In this document: positions 35,588 to 47,178 of the stretch, piece by piece
Layout: each line of letters begins with the position of its first letter
How positions within the stretch are numbered: position 1 is the first letter of the stretch
From: Diplolepis rosae
Taxonomy: Eukaryota; Arthropoda; Insecta; Hymenoptera; Diplolepididae
Direction of reading: 5' to 3'
Assembly (NCBI GenBank): GCA_030998225.1
Contig: JAPYXD010000162.1
Coordinates: 98,315-162,314, forward strand
Length of the DNA stretch: 64,000 nucleotides
The notes under the pieces: model-generated
Told to the model about the DNA's origin: nothing
Database searches by the model: none
The model's input: only the letters and a program-made list of their open reading frames with translations
Position numbers and translations under genes: made by a program

Positions 35588-36564
35588 TGTAACGCGCAGG
35601 TCGAATATTGCGCGCGAAAAGGTTAAATTTTCAAACCCGTAAACTGGGATTCGTTTCACAATGAAGGTATAGGAAGCCCAACTCTCGCGAATGAACTGAT
35701 TTGTTTATCGAATTCTATTAATAAAGGAAAAGACGAAGAATATTTAAAAGTTAACGCAGAAATAGAACACAATAATTACAATAGAAATAAAAAGAACGTA
35801 AAAGGTAATTTATTAGCACCCACGTATTAGTTTATAATAATCGATTATAATAAAAAATGATTTTGTATTGAACAAAGTTTTTAAATCGCTCGAGCGAGGA
35901 CGAAAAAATACCGAGACACGAGCTTCTCGTCCTCAGTCAAAATTGAATCTGCCTCCTGGAAAGTATTTCGTCGTTGATGTCTTGATGAATCGGCGCGCGC
36001 AAGACCCAGGATCCTTGCCTGTTGGTCCATCCTTCCATTCCCGCGAAAACATCTGTTTTTCGTCACATTCATCATTAAAGCGCTTACAAAAATGCATAGT
36101 ATGGCAATAAATTTCCTCTCCACTGAAGGACTTTTCTATGAAATGTCTGTAAGAGGAGAAAGCTTTTAAACAATTTTCAGGATTCTGGACTCAAGATTTT
36201 CTTATAAAAAAACTAAGAAATTCTTATTTGCCTTTTGTAGATTAGGCAAGTCTCGACCCATACCTAAATTTAAAACACATTGTTAAAGTCAACATGTAAA
36301 AGTTAAAGGAAATCAATATTCATGCATATGAACTAAATTTATAAAATACATTTAAACAAGTAAGTTATGTTTAGAAAGAGATCATCATTCCTATAGATTT
36401 TTAGTTTGTCTACTTGCCAATGTCGCCAGCCAATTCTCTCTCTACGTTATTTTAATTTCTATGAATCAATTAACCCGCGTTTGAATTAAACCGCGCGTTT
36501 TCGAGGTGAGCATGCGTGCTCTAGTGTGTAAAACGAACAGCAGAAGGATTCTGCGCTCGTTACG
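35588..36564 (-). repeat. Element B 5' LTR
   Basis: 977 bp, colinear with 25483-26663 except for an internal deletion near 36072. Ends TGTAACG and CGTTACG, followed by the CCAC duplication. Confidence 0.85.
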
Positions 36565-36589
36565 CCACTTTTGTGAAATTCTCTTATTC

Positions 36590-38240
36590 CATTGAGATAA
36601 CCAAGTTAACGTCACAGGCCATGTGGTAGCAGTGTGCTCAGATTGCAAACCGGGGTACCTACAGACGCAATTGCACGCCGTGTCCGTGTGAAGCGAGTAG
36701 GGAGAGACGACGGGGCGCGCTGCTTTTGTTTCTTCCTCGTCGTTCTTGCGTGCGAGAACGGCACCTCCAACTTCTCCTTATTCTCCTCGGTTCCTCCTTG
36801 CAATGCTATTTTTAGATTTCATATTTCACGAAATATGTAGTTATATAATTAATACTTCTTTTTTCAATATTTTTGAAAAATCTGCTTGATTTGAACATCT
36901 GAAATCTCCTACAAAATTGTATAAGGATTTTAACACTTGAAAAATAAAAAATTTAATACCAATCAATATTTACAATTTTAACCAATATAGAAATTGAATA
37001 GAATTTTAGGTTTTCAAATTAAATCTTAAATCATGAATTTCGGATTTCCATTCATCTTACCCGTACATTTAAAAAAATTTTAATCAGAGAATTATTTTCT
37101 ATTAAAAAGAATGTCTTAATAGCAAATTTAAATTTCTATTCAAGCTTAAAATTGATATACTCAACTTTAGGTTACAAATATTTTCATCTTACATTTTTTT
37201 AACAAAAAATGAAATACTCTACATAAAGGAAAAAATTTCTAATAGAAGTACATAAATTATATTTTCATATTTTAAACTCAAAATTCAATTTTATATTGGT
37301 TAAAATTGTAAATATTGATTGGTATTAAATTTTTTATTTTTCAAGTGTTATAAAATCCTTATACAATTTTGTAGGAGATTTCAGATGCTCAAATCAAGCA
37401 GATTTTTCAAAAATATTGAAAAAAGAAGTATTAATTATATAACTACATATTTCGTGAAATATGAAATCTAAAAATAGCATTGCAAGGAGGAACCGAGGAG
37501 AATAAGGAGAAGTTGAAGGTGCCGTTCTCGCACGCAAGAACGACGAGGAAGAAACAAAAGCAGCGCGCCCCGTCGTCTCTCCCTACTCGCTTCACACGGA
37601 CACGGCGTGCAATTGCGTCTGTAGGTACCCCGGTTTGCAATCTGAGCACACTGTGTGGTAGGGATAGACTGTAGGTAAGGGTGGTCTTGGACGAAAGAAA
37701 TATATGGGAATCGTTGGGAAATTGATGAAACAAAATTTTCCAGCGTAAAAGTAAGTCATAAATTTATTGATAATTATATTTTTCAAGTGCAAAATTCAGT
37801 TCCGCTTATTTTGAGTACCTACTTGTCGCTTGTCATTCTTTTAATTTTTTAATATAAAATAAAATGTCATAAATTTGTAGGTTATGATGACCGTTTGTTT
37901 TGAAAGATTTGAAGAATGTATCGATAAGCATGTTCTCGTTTTCAACACATTCTTCAAATCCTTCAAAACAAACGGTCATCATAACCTACAAATTTATGAC
38001 ATTTTATTTTATATTAAAAAATTAAAAGAATGACAAGCGACAAGTAGGTACTCAAAATAAGCGGAAATGAATTTTGCACTTGGAAAATGTAATTAGTAAT
38101 AAATTTATGACTTACTTTTACGCTGGAAAATTTTGTTTCATCAATTTCCCAACGATTCCCATATATTTCTTTCGTCCAAGACCAACCTTACCTACAGTCT
38201 ATCCCTACCACATGGCCTGTGACGTCAACTTGGTTATCTC
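36590..38240. mobile_element. Palindromic MITE interrupted by a hAT-like palindrome
   Basis: Outer arms: TTGAGATAACCAAGTTAACG (from 36590) and its inverse ending 38240. Apart from the insert, the left arm resumes at 37654 with TGTGGTAGGGATAGACTG, mirrored at 38190-38212. Centre near 37935 between two inverted ~255-bp arms. No ORF. Confidence 0.8.
36630..37653. mobile_element. hAT-like palindrome (1024 bp) with perfect 8-bp TSD
   Basis: Starts CAGTGTGCTCAGATTGC and ends with its inverse. The 8-bp duplication TGTGGTAG is at 36622-36629 and 37654-37661. Arms of about 390 bp are nearly identical, separated by about 270 bp. Reading frames seen in both arms are mirror images without coding sense. 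It inserted into the outer MITE. Confidence 0.85.
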
Positions 38241-38352
38241 AATTACTTTAGCCTGCTTTAGCAATCTCCGCAGGCTATGGACACTCAATGCTTTTGGATT
38301 GACCAAACATAGCGAAGACGGCGCCATCTGACAAGCGCACAATTTATCATAT

Positions 38353-38363
38353 ATATATGTCTA

Positions 38364-38396
<33 letters not shown>
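38353..38396. repeat. TA microsatellite
   Basis: Nearly pure (TA)n directly right of the outer MITE and left P-like end. Confidence 0.8.
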
Positions 38397-38398
<2 letters not shown>

Positions 38399-38420
38399 GA
38401 AAATTAAAATTAATTATAAA

Positions 38421-38517
38421 AGTGAAGAAACCAATAGAAAAAACAAGTAAAAATACGTAAATAGTTAATGGATCAACTATTTACGTATTTCTACTTGTTT
38501 TTTCTATTGGTTTTTAA
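38421..38517. repeat. Hairpin: short palindromic MITE
   Basis: GAAACCAATAGAAAAAACAAG, then AAATACGTAAATAGTT, mirrored after a short loop (ATGGATC). Arms of about 42 bp with one or two mismatches. Confidence 0.7.
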
Positions 38518-38654
38518 GAAAATAGAAGACTTTTGTATTATGTTCAGAGGCAATGTTTTATTAATTATACTTAGACATTTTTGGAAAATACAATTATGTT
38601 GAAAGTATTAATTTTAGGGTACAATAGTCACCTTCGTCGAATTCGTGCACTTAG

Positions 38655-39012
38655 AAAAAATATTTGATCAAATCAAAGAAAATAATTTGTTTGAAAGACT
38701 TTCGTTGATTAAAACATAAAATGTGTTGGCATTAAATACAATTTTCGTGATTCAAACAAAAGATCTTTAAATAAAATAAAAGTTGAAATTAAATGAGTTT
38801 GTATTTGAAACAAATAAATTGGGGTATTGTTATATTTGTGAAAGGAATAATTTGTTTGATTTAAGGAAAAAATGTATTTAATTTTAAGAATTTGGTTCAA
38901 AGATATTTTGTTTGAATGAAACGAATTGCATTAAATTCAAACAAAGCTTTAGTTTCAATCAAAGAAAGTCTTTCAAACAAATTATTTTCTTTGAATCAAC
39001 CAATATTCTTTT
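38655..39012. mobile_element. Imperfect palindrome rich in AAACAAA words
   Basis: AAAGAAAATAATTTGTTTGA (from 38677) is inverted at 38970-38992, together with AAGACTTTCGTTGATT. The interior repeats TTTGATTTAA-like words. Probable MITE, borders unclear. Confidence 0.5.
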
Positions 39013-39028
39013 GTGAGTCAGAGCGATA

Positions 39029-39897
39029 CAGTACCGGTCTGAATTGTGGGACCACCTCTTTTCCGATAATTGCTTAAATTATCCTAATTTGAATTATGTA
39101 AGTGAAAAAATTTGTTCTTTTAAATACATTCAAAGCTATCAAAATTCTTCATAAAATGAGCCCAGCATGAATTCGTTTTGTTGAATTTTGAAGAAGTTTT
39201 TGCAGAAATAATCAAGATTCCAATGCTTTCTTAAATTTTAAATAATTTTCGAAATAATCCACATTTTTTAATGTTCTTGGACTAATTTTAAAGCTAAATT
39301 TCTACAAAGCCGAACCAAATTCTTAGAATTAATGTGTAATTTTTTTTCTTACATACTGCTCGAGGTTAAAGTTCAAATAAAAAAGTTGGAAAAATTCTAA
39401 TATTGCTTTTGCTGAGAAAAACATTTTCATAAAATACATAAAACATATAATCATGAATTTTGTATTGAATTCCCTTAAAATATATATTCATATGATATTT
39501 ATTATGATTTATCTACAAATGAAATGTTTCGAAATTTGCCTACTTTTTTATTACAACTTCAACTCTTTGCATTATGCAAGAAAAAAATTATAGATTTATA
39601 ATGACAATTTACTGCTATTCTGTAGAATCTTGGCTTTAAAATGGGCCTAAGAACATTGAAAAATGTTGATTGTTTCGAAAGTTATTTAAAATTTAAGACA
39701 ACATTGAAATTTGGACTTTTTTTGCCATAACTTCTTAAAAATTTAACGAAACGACTTCATTCCAGACTAATTTTAAAGATAATTTTGATGGCTTTCGCAT
39801 TTTTAAGAGTACAAATTTCATCACTTACAAAATTAAAATTAAGATAATTTAAGCAATCATCGAAAAACAGGTGATCCCACAATTCTGACCGGTAGTG
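39029..39897. mobile_element. Non-autonomous Tc1-like element (869 bp)
   Basis: Ends CAGTACCGGTCTGAATTGTG and the inverse, extended to about 70 bp, flanked by TA at 39027-39028 and 39898-39899. The interior contains further mirrored segments but no transposase ORF. Confidence 0.8.
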
Positions 39898-39904
39898 TAT
39901 GTTA

Positions 39905-40110
39905 TTAATTTTTACATGAAGCGATGATTGAATTTGCATTATTAAAATGCTTCGGATGATCGTCTCCTTCCGTTACGCCGTTGAAAGCGTCAGCAATCGC
40001 GTTCATGAGGTGCAGGACGAATGCAGTGTGTTCTCCTTCCGGTGGCATCTGCAGATCTCCAATTGAAGTTTTAAAGACTCCTACGGAAATGTTGATGCCA
40101 TTAGAACTAG
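39905..40110 (-). pseudogene. P-like transposase fragment (C-terminal part)
   Basis: The frame reads ISVGVFKTSIGDLQMPPEGE, then HTAFVLHLMNAIADAFNG, typical of the segment after the catalytic domain in THAP9/P-element transposases. Stop at 39907-39905. It partly duplicates the alignment position of the end of the exon at 41186-41521, so a rearranged or second copy is possible. Confidence 0.55.
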
Positions 40111-40556
40111 ATTACTGAATATAAATGTTATTTATGGTTTTAATAAAAACCGCAGTAACTCCCAAAAAGAGAGGAAAGGAAAGGTTTTTTTAAAAATAAC
40201 TTTTTAAAATAGGAGAAAAACATTTAAAATGGTTTACATTTCAAATTATTAAATTTCAAATTTCTTAAAATTTACTATAATTATTAAATTTCAAATGTTA
40301 CAAATATAAAACTGAATAATAAAAAATTGTGGTCTAACCTTGTGGAAAGTAATTTTGAAATTAGATCAAATTAAATTAAATATAAGCATCTAAATATTAA
40401 TGTGCTTCTCCTTTTTTATGTTGAAAACTTAATTTTTTTCATAGATTTGGAAAATCTGACAATGAAATTCAAAAATATGAATAATATTGGTGTATAAAAT
40501 ATTTCCATAAATAAAAAATTAGAATTAATTTAGGTATTTTTATCGTCCAAGTGTAG

Positions 40557-41155
40557 ATAATTATGAAGAAGATAACGGGTACAATTCGGACATTTATTTT
40601 CAGATCTTTAAAAATTTTTGCCAACGTTTCGCTTCCACTCTAGAAGCATCATCAGGGAATACAAATTTAATAAATAATTAATAAATAATTAATAAATAAT
40701 AAATTTTAATGATTATATTAATAAATAATTATTAATAATTAATAAATAATAAATAATCAAATAAAAACTTTAGTAACGTCAATTTTCCACATCCACTTGG
40801 AATTTAAATTTACAAGAGGAAAAGACATATTGTCTGGTCGATTAGAGATATTATTGTATTAATTATATAATATTATAATATTATTTTCCTCTTCTAAATT
40901 TAAATTCCAATTGAATGTGGAAAATTGACGTTACTAAAGTTTTTATTTAATTATTTATTAATTATTAATCAAATTATTTAATAATTGTTATTAATTATTT
41001 ATTAATATAATCATTAAAATTTATTATTTATTAATTATTTATTAAATTTGTATTCCCTGATGATGCTTCTAGAGTGGAAGCGAAACGTTGGCAAAAATTT
41101 TTAAACATCTGAAAATAAATGTCCGAATTGTACCCGTTATCTTCTTCATAATTAC
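40557..41155. mobile_element. Palindromic element with two hammerhead-like cores
   Basis: Arms 40557-40690 and 41035-41155 are near-perfect inverses (AACGGGTACAATTCGGACAT, AAATTTTTGCCAACGTTTCG). The centre is TAATAAATAATTAAT-type low complexity with a second inner inverted pair (GTTACTAAAG... / 40771 and 40930). Each arm holds CTGATGA-T-GCTTC-loop-GAAGC-GAAAC (plus strand 41057-41086, minus strand 40655-40626). It lies in an intron of the P-like transposase. Confidence 0.75.
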
Positions 41156-41185
41156 AAAATTATAAAAATATGTTAAGAGTAATAC

Positions 41186-42350
41186 CTTTTGATTTAGCAA
41201 GAAGTTCGATGAATCCAGCCCCTATTTTGCTAAAGACCTGCATCATGAGCTTGACTTTCATTTTCTTTATTTTGTCCGGGTACACATGTTGCTCAGTCCA
41301 TTTTGGCACGTGGCGGTCTAAAAAGTCTGCGTGTACATCGATCTCGTACGCTTTAATGACGTGCTCCCACGAAGCTATCTTTCGGTCCTTCTCCTCTAAG
41401 TTCGGTGCATCGAAGTCGATTTCTAAATCCTTGTTCAAAAAATTGTTTCGCATGCACTTCAACAAATGTGGCGGATCATACAAGGGTACAAACTCCACTT
41501 GGTCAATGAGGATCGTCCAATCTGTAAAATAATAAATCCATCTAGTAAATATTGAAGATTTTTTTGCAAAAAAATTCAGACACAATGTTATAAAATCTTA
41601 CCCTTCTGGAGTCCTTTTTCTTCCCGGATTTGGTCCGTTTCCAACTGTAGAGATTTTATTGATTTCATGTTAGAGGAGCCTTGATCACAAACACTTGCTG
41701 CAATTATAAAACCGGCTTCGCTCACTGCTCGCACAACCTCTTTGATGGAAACGGTTAGTTGTCCAGAAGTTGTTTGTGCAGCACAAAAGTTATATGTCAG
41801 TGGAATCTTCCACCCACTCTTGATTCCACGTAACATGAAGACAAGCGTATGGTCGGCGTATTTCGTCGTGCGAATGGTACCCCAATCCTCAACACCCACA
41901 ACTTTATCTTTAAGAGGGCAATGCTGTATATGAAGCTTGAGAGCAGCTTCGTCCCACATGAGGATACACACTTTTTGTAAATCATCCGTCATCCGGTTAG
42001 CTGCTTCTTTGAGGCAGTCTTTCATAGTTTTAGTGACGCCGCAGTCCAAGTGAATTTTTCTCAAAACTTGACGAAGTCTCCTTGGAGTCGGAAGAGGTAA
42101 AAAGGTGCACATATATCGGTATGCGGCTGCAGACTTCTTGTATATTGATATGCACAGAAGTCTTTCATCAGGTGTATAACGACGTCCTCCACGTGATTTA
42201 TTTGCATTTCGCAGAACCATGGAAATAAAGTTCCTTTGGAGAGTGGACAGCTTTTCCATATGAGCTTCGAAAGATGCTGCCTTCAAATTATCCGATAACT
42301 TCCGCATTCGATTGGTGTACCTACGTAACGATTATATTTCTGTTTGCAGC
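41186..42350 (-). CDS. P-like transposase, RNase H-type catalytic exons
   Basis: Two exons: about 41602-42340 and 41186-41521, joined over an 81-bp intron (GTAAGA...TTTTACAG) in phase 1. RYTPDERLLCISIYKKS, LMWDEAALK (first catalytic Asp region), GWKIPLTYNFC and SVCDQGSSNMKS (second catalytic region) are typical of P-element and THAP9 transposases. Exon 2 continues DQVEFVPLYDPPHLLKCMRN and MKVKLMMQVFSK. The frames are open, so this copy decayed mainly by insertion and loss of parts. The 5' border of the first exon is uncertain. Confidence 0.75.
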
Positions 42351-42944
42351 CGTTTTATAGAAAATTATCTTTCAACAATGTTATGCGATTTACATAAAAA
42401 AGTTACATTTTTCCGACCGTCACTGTGACACTTTATTATTGGTATTTTATTTACTTTGTGTATGTTTAATATTTTATTTTATTTATAAAGCATTTACTTG
42501 CAATCATACTATATTTTATAATAATGAATTACTTAAACTGATAAAAAAACTTCTTTATGCTGAATAATTAAAAGGACTAATAAGGGCATGTCTCACATGA
42601 GTCACATGACCACTTATGAATTGTATTATTTTTCCAAACAATTTACGCCCACATGAATTGAGATATCTTTTGAGTGACAAATTTGGCATACACTTAATAA
42701 AAATCATAAAGGTTAGCTTTTTTACACACTTCAATTTGTAGAATTACGAACAAAAAGAAATAAAAAATTATTTTAAACTGAAAATCTCAATTCGTGTGGA
42801 CGTAAGTTGTTTGATAAAATGATTTAGTAAGTGGTAACGTGACCCCAGTGTGACATGCCACGAAAAGTAAATAAAATTCTTAAGTGCAGTTGTGTAGAAT
42901 TAATGGATTATTAAAATATAAATATTAAAATAAATAATGATGAA

Positions 42945-43356
42945 CAGGACATATTGACCCTTACTATTAATATTCAAATATCGTTGATGTTCTTAGTTGG
43001 CTTTAGGGTCCAGAAAAAATGTAACTCAAAGTTTAATATTATCAAACGATACGACACAGATTTAAGTCCTCATCAGTGAGAATTTATTTCTATAAAAAAT
43101 ACAAAGGAATAAACTTAAAAAATTTGCACGTGTGACAGATGAAAATTCTGTTGAAAAATGATATCAAAGAATTGCAAGTGCAAAATACAAAATTTTATAA
43201 GTTTCTTCTTTTGCATTTTTATAGAAATAAATTCTCACTAATGAGGACTCCAATCTGAGTCGAAGCGTTTGAAAATATTAAACTTTCAGTTACATTTTTT
43301 GTGGACCCTAAAGCCAACTAAGAACATCAACGATATTTGAATATTATAATAAATAT
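42945..43356. mobile_element. Palindromic repeat with two degenerate hammerhead-like cores
   Basis: Arms 42955-43098 and 43216-43350 are inverted (ATTCAAATATCGTTGATGTT, TTGGCTTTAGGGTCC). The right arm has CTAATGA...GACTC/GAGTC...GAA (43238-43265), the left arm on the minus strand CTGATGA with a broken stem II (43076-43050). Same family as 19569-19665. Confidence 0.7.
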
Positions 43357-43584
43357 AACTTGACAACTAAATGATTCCGAATTCATCATGTAATTCATTG
43401 AATATGAAATTTAGTAGTATTTATCATTAATTATTATTTAACATTTTAAATTGACACTTATATTTTAATATCAAAAATTTACTTCTAAAATGGTTTTTCA
43501 TTATTTTTATTTACGGTTTCTTTTTGCACTTAACACTTCTTCGTATATTTGGTTTTGAATTGAAAATGTTTTATGTCACAATAC

Positions 43585-44390
43585 CTTAAATTTTTCCTTT
43601 TCAAAGCATATATCTCCTGTTTTGCTTCCAGCACGTGCTCATACATTTTCCTTGTAGGTTCGTCCAGCTCTCTATTCTTCCAAATCAAGCGTTTGCATCC
43701 TTTTGATTTCAGCCCTTCTGTAGAGCTTGCTGCATTCTCAATCTCATTGACATCACTTCTATCAATTTCCTCATTTCCTGTCTCACCCTCGGTTATGATT
43801 TCTTCAGAAAATACAGATTCTCTTATGGAATCTGTGCCAGGTGTAATATCTTCCGCTTCTCTTGCTAAAGAACTTTCTTCTGTCAATTTATTTTTCGATG
43901 ACTTCGGAGTCGATGTTGGATCATCTCTTACAGCTACAAGAGAGCTTCGTCTTAAGGAGGCACCACCTGGTGATTTGGAAATCCAATTTCGATAGGTGAC
44001 AGGCGAAAAATCAGACTTCGATGGAGTTAACTTTGTTTCACGTGAAGGACTTGATTGTTCTACTACATCAAATTCATCAGCATCGTCACCCTCATCTGAC
44101 GAAACACTCTCAATGTTTTCAGGCAACAGCAACGAAGGCACTGCACCTTGCTTCAACTTTCGCACTGAACCACACCAATAATCTGTTGTTTTAAAATGTT
44201 TGTAACAAATAACGAACCGTTTCAGAAGAACCTCTTTATAGGTTAGGTTTTGCAATGCCACATTTCCCGACAATTTTATCCACTTTTGACCCGCACTTTC
44301 GTCTTTCGGAAATCGGTGGTAGTGTTCGTGGCGACTTGACCCACAAGATATCACACAGCAGCTCTGCTTATCCTTTGACTGTCTCGGCAT
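43585..44390 (-). CDS. THAP-domain exon of the P-like transposon
   Basis: From the ATG at 44390 (MPRQSKDKQ). THAP zinc-finger pattern: C-x4-C (CVISC), HYHRFPKDE, W-x-KLSGN, C-x2-H (CYKHF) and the closing AVPSLLLP, about residues 11-92. A long acidic Ser-rich linker and a helical EAKQEIYALKRKNL part follow, ending at a donor (AAG|GTATTG, 43585/43584). THAP domains give P-type transposases their DNA binding. A host THAP gene is the alternative, but the transposase exons on the same strand just downstream favour a transposon. Confidence 0.75.
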
Positions 44391-44724
44391 TTTCACGGAT
44401 TTTCACTTTTTATCACTTCCGTGCTGTCAATCACAAAATTTGAAACGAATATGGCAGAATATGGCGTCTGCGCGAAAAAGAACAAGAGAGTGCAGAGTGC
44501 AAGCAGAGTAAGAATGATGGGTGCACACATCGGGCAGGGGAGTGAGAAGTAAGGAGGGGTTAGATGCCAGCGCCATCTCACCACCGCACAAAAAGGACCA
44601 GATTATGTTTGGTCAACCCCATCCATTAGAGTTTCCACGGCCTGCTCCTGTTGACTGGTTGACTCATCTGTCTATAGTCTTCTTGGGCGAAAGTAAAAAA
44701 TAAACAATACAGAAAGTAGTCAAA

Positions 44725-46626
44725 ATGAAGAATATTTCGAAGTTTTTTGTTTCAAATTTGTCGTTAAATTGCAATAGTAATAAAATATGTCAATTACATT
44801 GTGATAAGTATTCAACTAAAGCAGCTTATAACTATAGAAAAGAGCCAGAAAAGGAGAAACATCCTTACAAAAATGTTCAACTTTGGAAGTCTTTTAAATC
44901 CTTTTCACAGTCATTGATAGAAAACGTAATTTATAATAGTGGTGAGTTTAAGTTTAATAAATACTTATTATAAATCATTCGAATTTTTATTACATTTATT
45001 GTAAATTATTGATGTAAATCCCTGTATTCAAAACTGATTTCACTGCATTATGTTTTTTACTTTTATACTTTTTGTAGATGGCTTGATTGCAATAAATAAG
45101 CCATATGGGGTGGCTTCCAGGTCTTCAAGCTTAAATGAGATCAAACCTCCGTTCCAGAAAGAAAGACCTAGTGAAATATTTGGTGCGGTTACTTACACAG
45201 TCGAAAATTCTTTACCCTTTATTGCAGATAAGCTTGGCTATTCGTCTTTAACTATTGTCAGGTCGCCTGAAAGGTAAAAAATTAATATTAGACTATTGTA
45301 TATATTATGTAAGGAAATTTGTATTAAATAATTTTTCTCTAATATGATAAGTTAGGTAAATGAAGTTCGTAACGTTGCTGTAGCAACGAAAAAGTAAAAT
45401 TCCAAGTTTAGGAAAAAAAAGGTTCTAGTCGTTCAAATCTATTTTAATCAAGTCTAAATTGTAATATAGCACGAAAACTACCCTTCCGCATGCATTTAAT
45501 CCCTTGAATACCGAAAAACGTAAAAAAAAAAAAAAAACCGAACTATGCTCGATACCTAAAATTTTAACACTGGATATTGTAGCATTTAGTGCCAATTAAT
45601 TAGGGAAAAAAATTCATCCCCAAACATAGCGGGGATGTTTGTCGTCTTCAACCCCAAATGCTCAAAAATTACTTTTTCGTTGCTACAGCAACGTCGCGAA
45701 CTTCATTTACCTGATAAGTTACTCATTTATACTTTTTTCAAATTTTTATTTTTAAATAAAATTTGACCTTTAAGGGTAAATTGGTAATTTATCATCCTTA
45801 TGAAATTAGGTATATGAGTGGTGTTATGCTCCTCGCTGCAAACGAGACTGTAGAAAAAGCTATAAATAAATCACAAAATCGTGCACTCGGTTTTCTAAAA
45901 ATTGCAAAAACTTACTGGATAGTTACAACAAGGCTCCCTAAAGAAACAAATGGCAAGGAAAAATTAGCAATGAAATTACACAAAAGTCCTTGCAAGAAAT
46001 TAGAACGGGTAATTGTCAAAATAAATTTGCCTCAAATTTTCCATAATTATTATGAAAACAATATATTCGACTGTCATTCAAAAATACTTTCCTTGCAGCC
46101 AGTAATACATAACCGTTGGTCAAACTTAGAAATGAAAAGACAAGACGTTAAGCTCTTAAATATCGAATACAAAGTACTTTCGAATTCGACAAATAATCTA
46201 AGTGCTTTAATCGAAATCAAATCATCGACAACAAAGTGGCATGCGATTAGATTATTCGCAGCTACCAAGCTTCATAGTCCAATCCTTGGCGACAGGATCC
46301 ACGGCTCGAGAATGCAGAACATCATGGGGACTTTTATGACTGTAAATCCATTTGTCGCTGCGGTAGATAAATCTCCAAGAATTAATCAGAAACTTTTAGA
46401 TCTACTTAATTTATCTTCGGCGACGCAGGATATTATCCCCGTACATATTCATTTGAGGAAGCAAGAACTTCCTTGGTACTACGGTCATAGACAAGACCTC
46501 ACAATCGAAGCTCCATTAACGCCAGAATTCGCCTGGACTTGCGAAGCTTTGGATTTTAAATTACCAGCGACGAACAACCTTGAAGCAAAGAAAACTGATA
46601 CGGGAGAAAAAAAAAAAAATCTGTAG
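44725..46626 (+). CDS. RluA-family pseudouridine synthase-like protein, mitochondrial (RPUSD3/4-like)
   Basis: Host gene with three exons: 44725-44941, 45078-45273, 45810-46626, with introns GTGAGT...TTTGTAG and GTAAAA...AAATTAG joining in phases 1 and 2. About 409 aa. The N terminus is Ser/Asn/Lys-rich and probably a mitochondrial presequence. The family start DGLIAINKPYGV is clear, as are a SGVMLLA helix and later HSPILGDRIHG. The catalytic motif, normally RLD-x2-TSG, reads SPERYMSG, so the Asp that attacks uridine appears to be replaced by Glu. RNA binding without catalysis is therefore possible. AATAAA follows at 46636. A P-like end lies 80 bp upstream of the ATG. Assignment to RPUSD3 rather than RPUSD4 is tentative. 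Confidence 0.8.
45354..45712. mobile_element. Intronic MITE with 8-bp TSD (359 bp)
   Basis: Inverted ends AGGTAAATGAAGTTCGTAAC, extended to about 43 bp (TTGCTGTAGCAACGAAAAAG), in intron 2 of the pseudouridine-synthase-like gene. The perfect 8-bp duplication GATAAGTT lies at 45346-45353 and 45713-45720. Confidence 0.85.
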
Positions 46627-47178
46627 AGATTTCTTAATAAACTGTTGGAAAAAGTTGAAGTAGATTATTTTAGTTATTGTGTTAGAAATTTCGATTTAAG
46701 GGCTTGTGATACTTGGTAAAAATAGTAAGTTCATGTAAACTTGGTTCAGTTTATACATGCTTACCCTCAAAATACATGGTTTTGTTTTGTTTTACAAACT
46801 AGGAAATTATAGAGAAAATAAAATTGGACGTGGATATACTTTTGGCTAGATAATGAAAAAAAATTAGCGATAAAATTCGCTAATTGACTTTTTTTCCGTT
46901 TTCCGAACCAAAAGCAATCTATTTACGTCCGCTTTAATCTTCTCTACTATTTTACAAATTTTGAAAACAATTTTATAAATTTTGGACGCAAACATGTAGA
47001 AACCTAAAATCAATAAAATTATTTTGCACCGGTCTTTAACATTTACCAGGACAAATAGCGTGAATCTTGTAATAATAATATACAGGATAAAGAAATTAGG
47101 AATAATTTAAATAAAATTAATAGAAAAGTTTTCTCGCAACAGAGATCGTTTTTATTTAAAACAAACAGTAATTTGAAT
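46627..47178. other. Convergent 3' intergenic region
   Basis: 552 bp between two genes reading towards each other. AATAAA for the plus-strand gene at 46636; a minus-strand AATAAA for mRpL34 near 47153-47158. Nothing else is seen. Confidence 0.6.

Larger units (their letters stand above)
25483..36564 (-). mobile_element. Element B: decayed Ty3/gypsy-type LTR retrotransposon (11.1 kb with insertions)
   Basis: Two LTRs (25483-26663 and 35588-36564) enclose minus-strand integrase, macrodomain-like spacer, RNase H, RT, protease, zinc-knuckle region and Gag. A 4-bp TSD, CCAC, lies at 25479-25482 and 36565-36568. Three MITEs inserted later (30896-31447, 34662-34823, 34877-35465). Frameshifts, stops and deletions in every module show it is dead. 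No envelope or accessory ORF is present, in contrast to element A. Confidence 0.9.
38270..44645 (-). mobile_element. P-like (THAP) DNA transposon, fragmented
   Basis: Contains minus-strand THAP and P-type transposase exons. A ~42-bp imperfect inverted pair, GCAGGCTATGG...TTGACCAAACATA (38270-38311) and its inverse (44604-44645), about 75% identical, may be the termini. Two hammerhead-like palindromes and the Tc1-like element lie inside. Termini are tentative. Confidence 0.5.

Noticed and set aside
36466..37792. Mirror-image frames in the hAT-like palindrome
   Set aside because: The same translation appears in both arms and both orientations, as expected of a palindrome.
38355..38395. TA-rich runs (also 10105-10145, 34046-34079) as replication origins
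   Set aside because: Simple microsatellites; nothing beyond base composition supports an origin.
40660..41035. CRISPR-like look of repeated TAATAAATAATTAAT
   Set aside because: Low-complexity A/T sequence in a eukaryotic MITE centre; no spacer-repeat pattern.
41170..41532. 120-codon plus-strand frame opposite the P-like transposase exon
   Set aside because: Antisense shadow of the exon with YDPPHLLKC on the minus strand.
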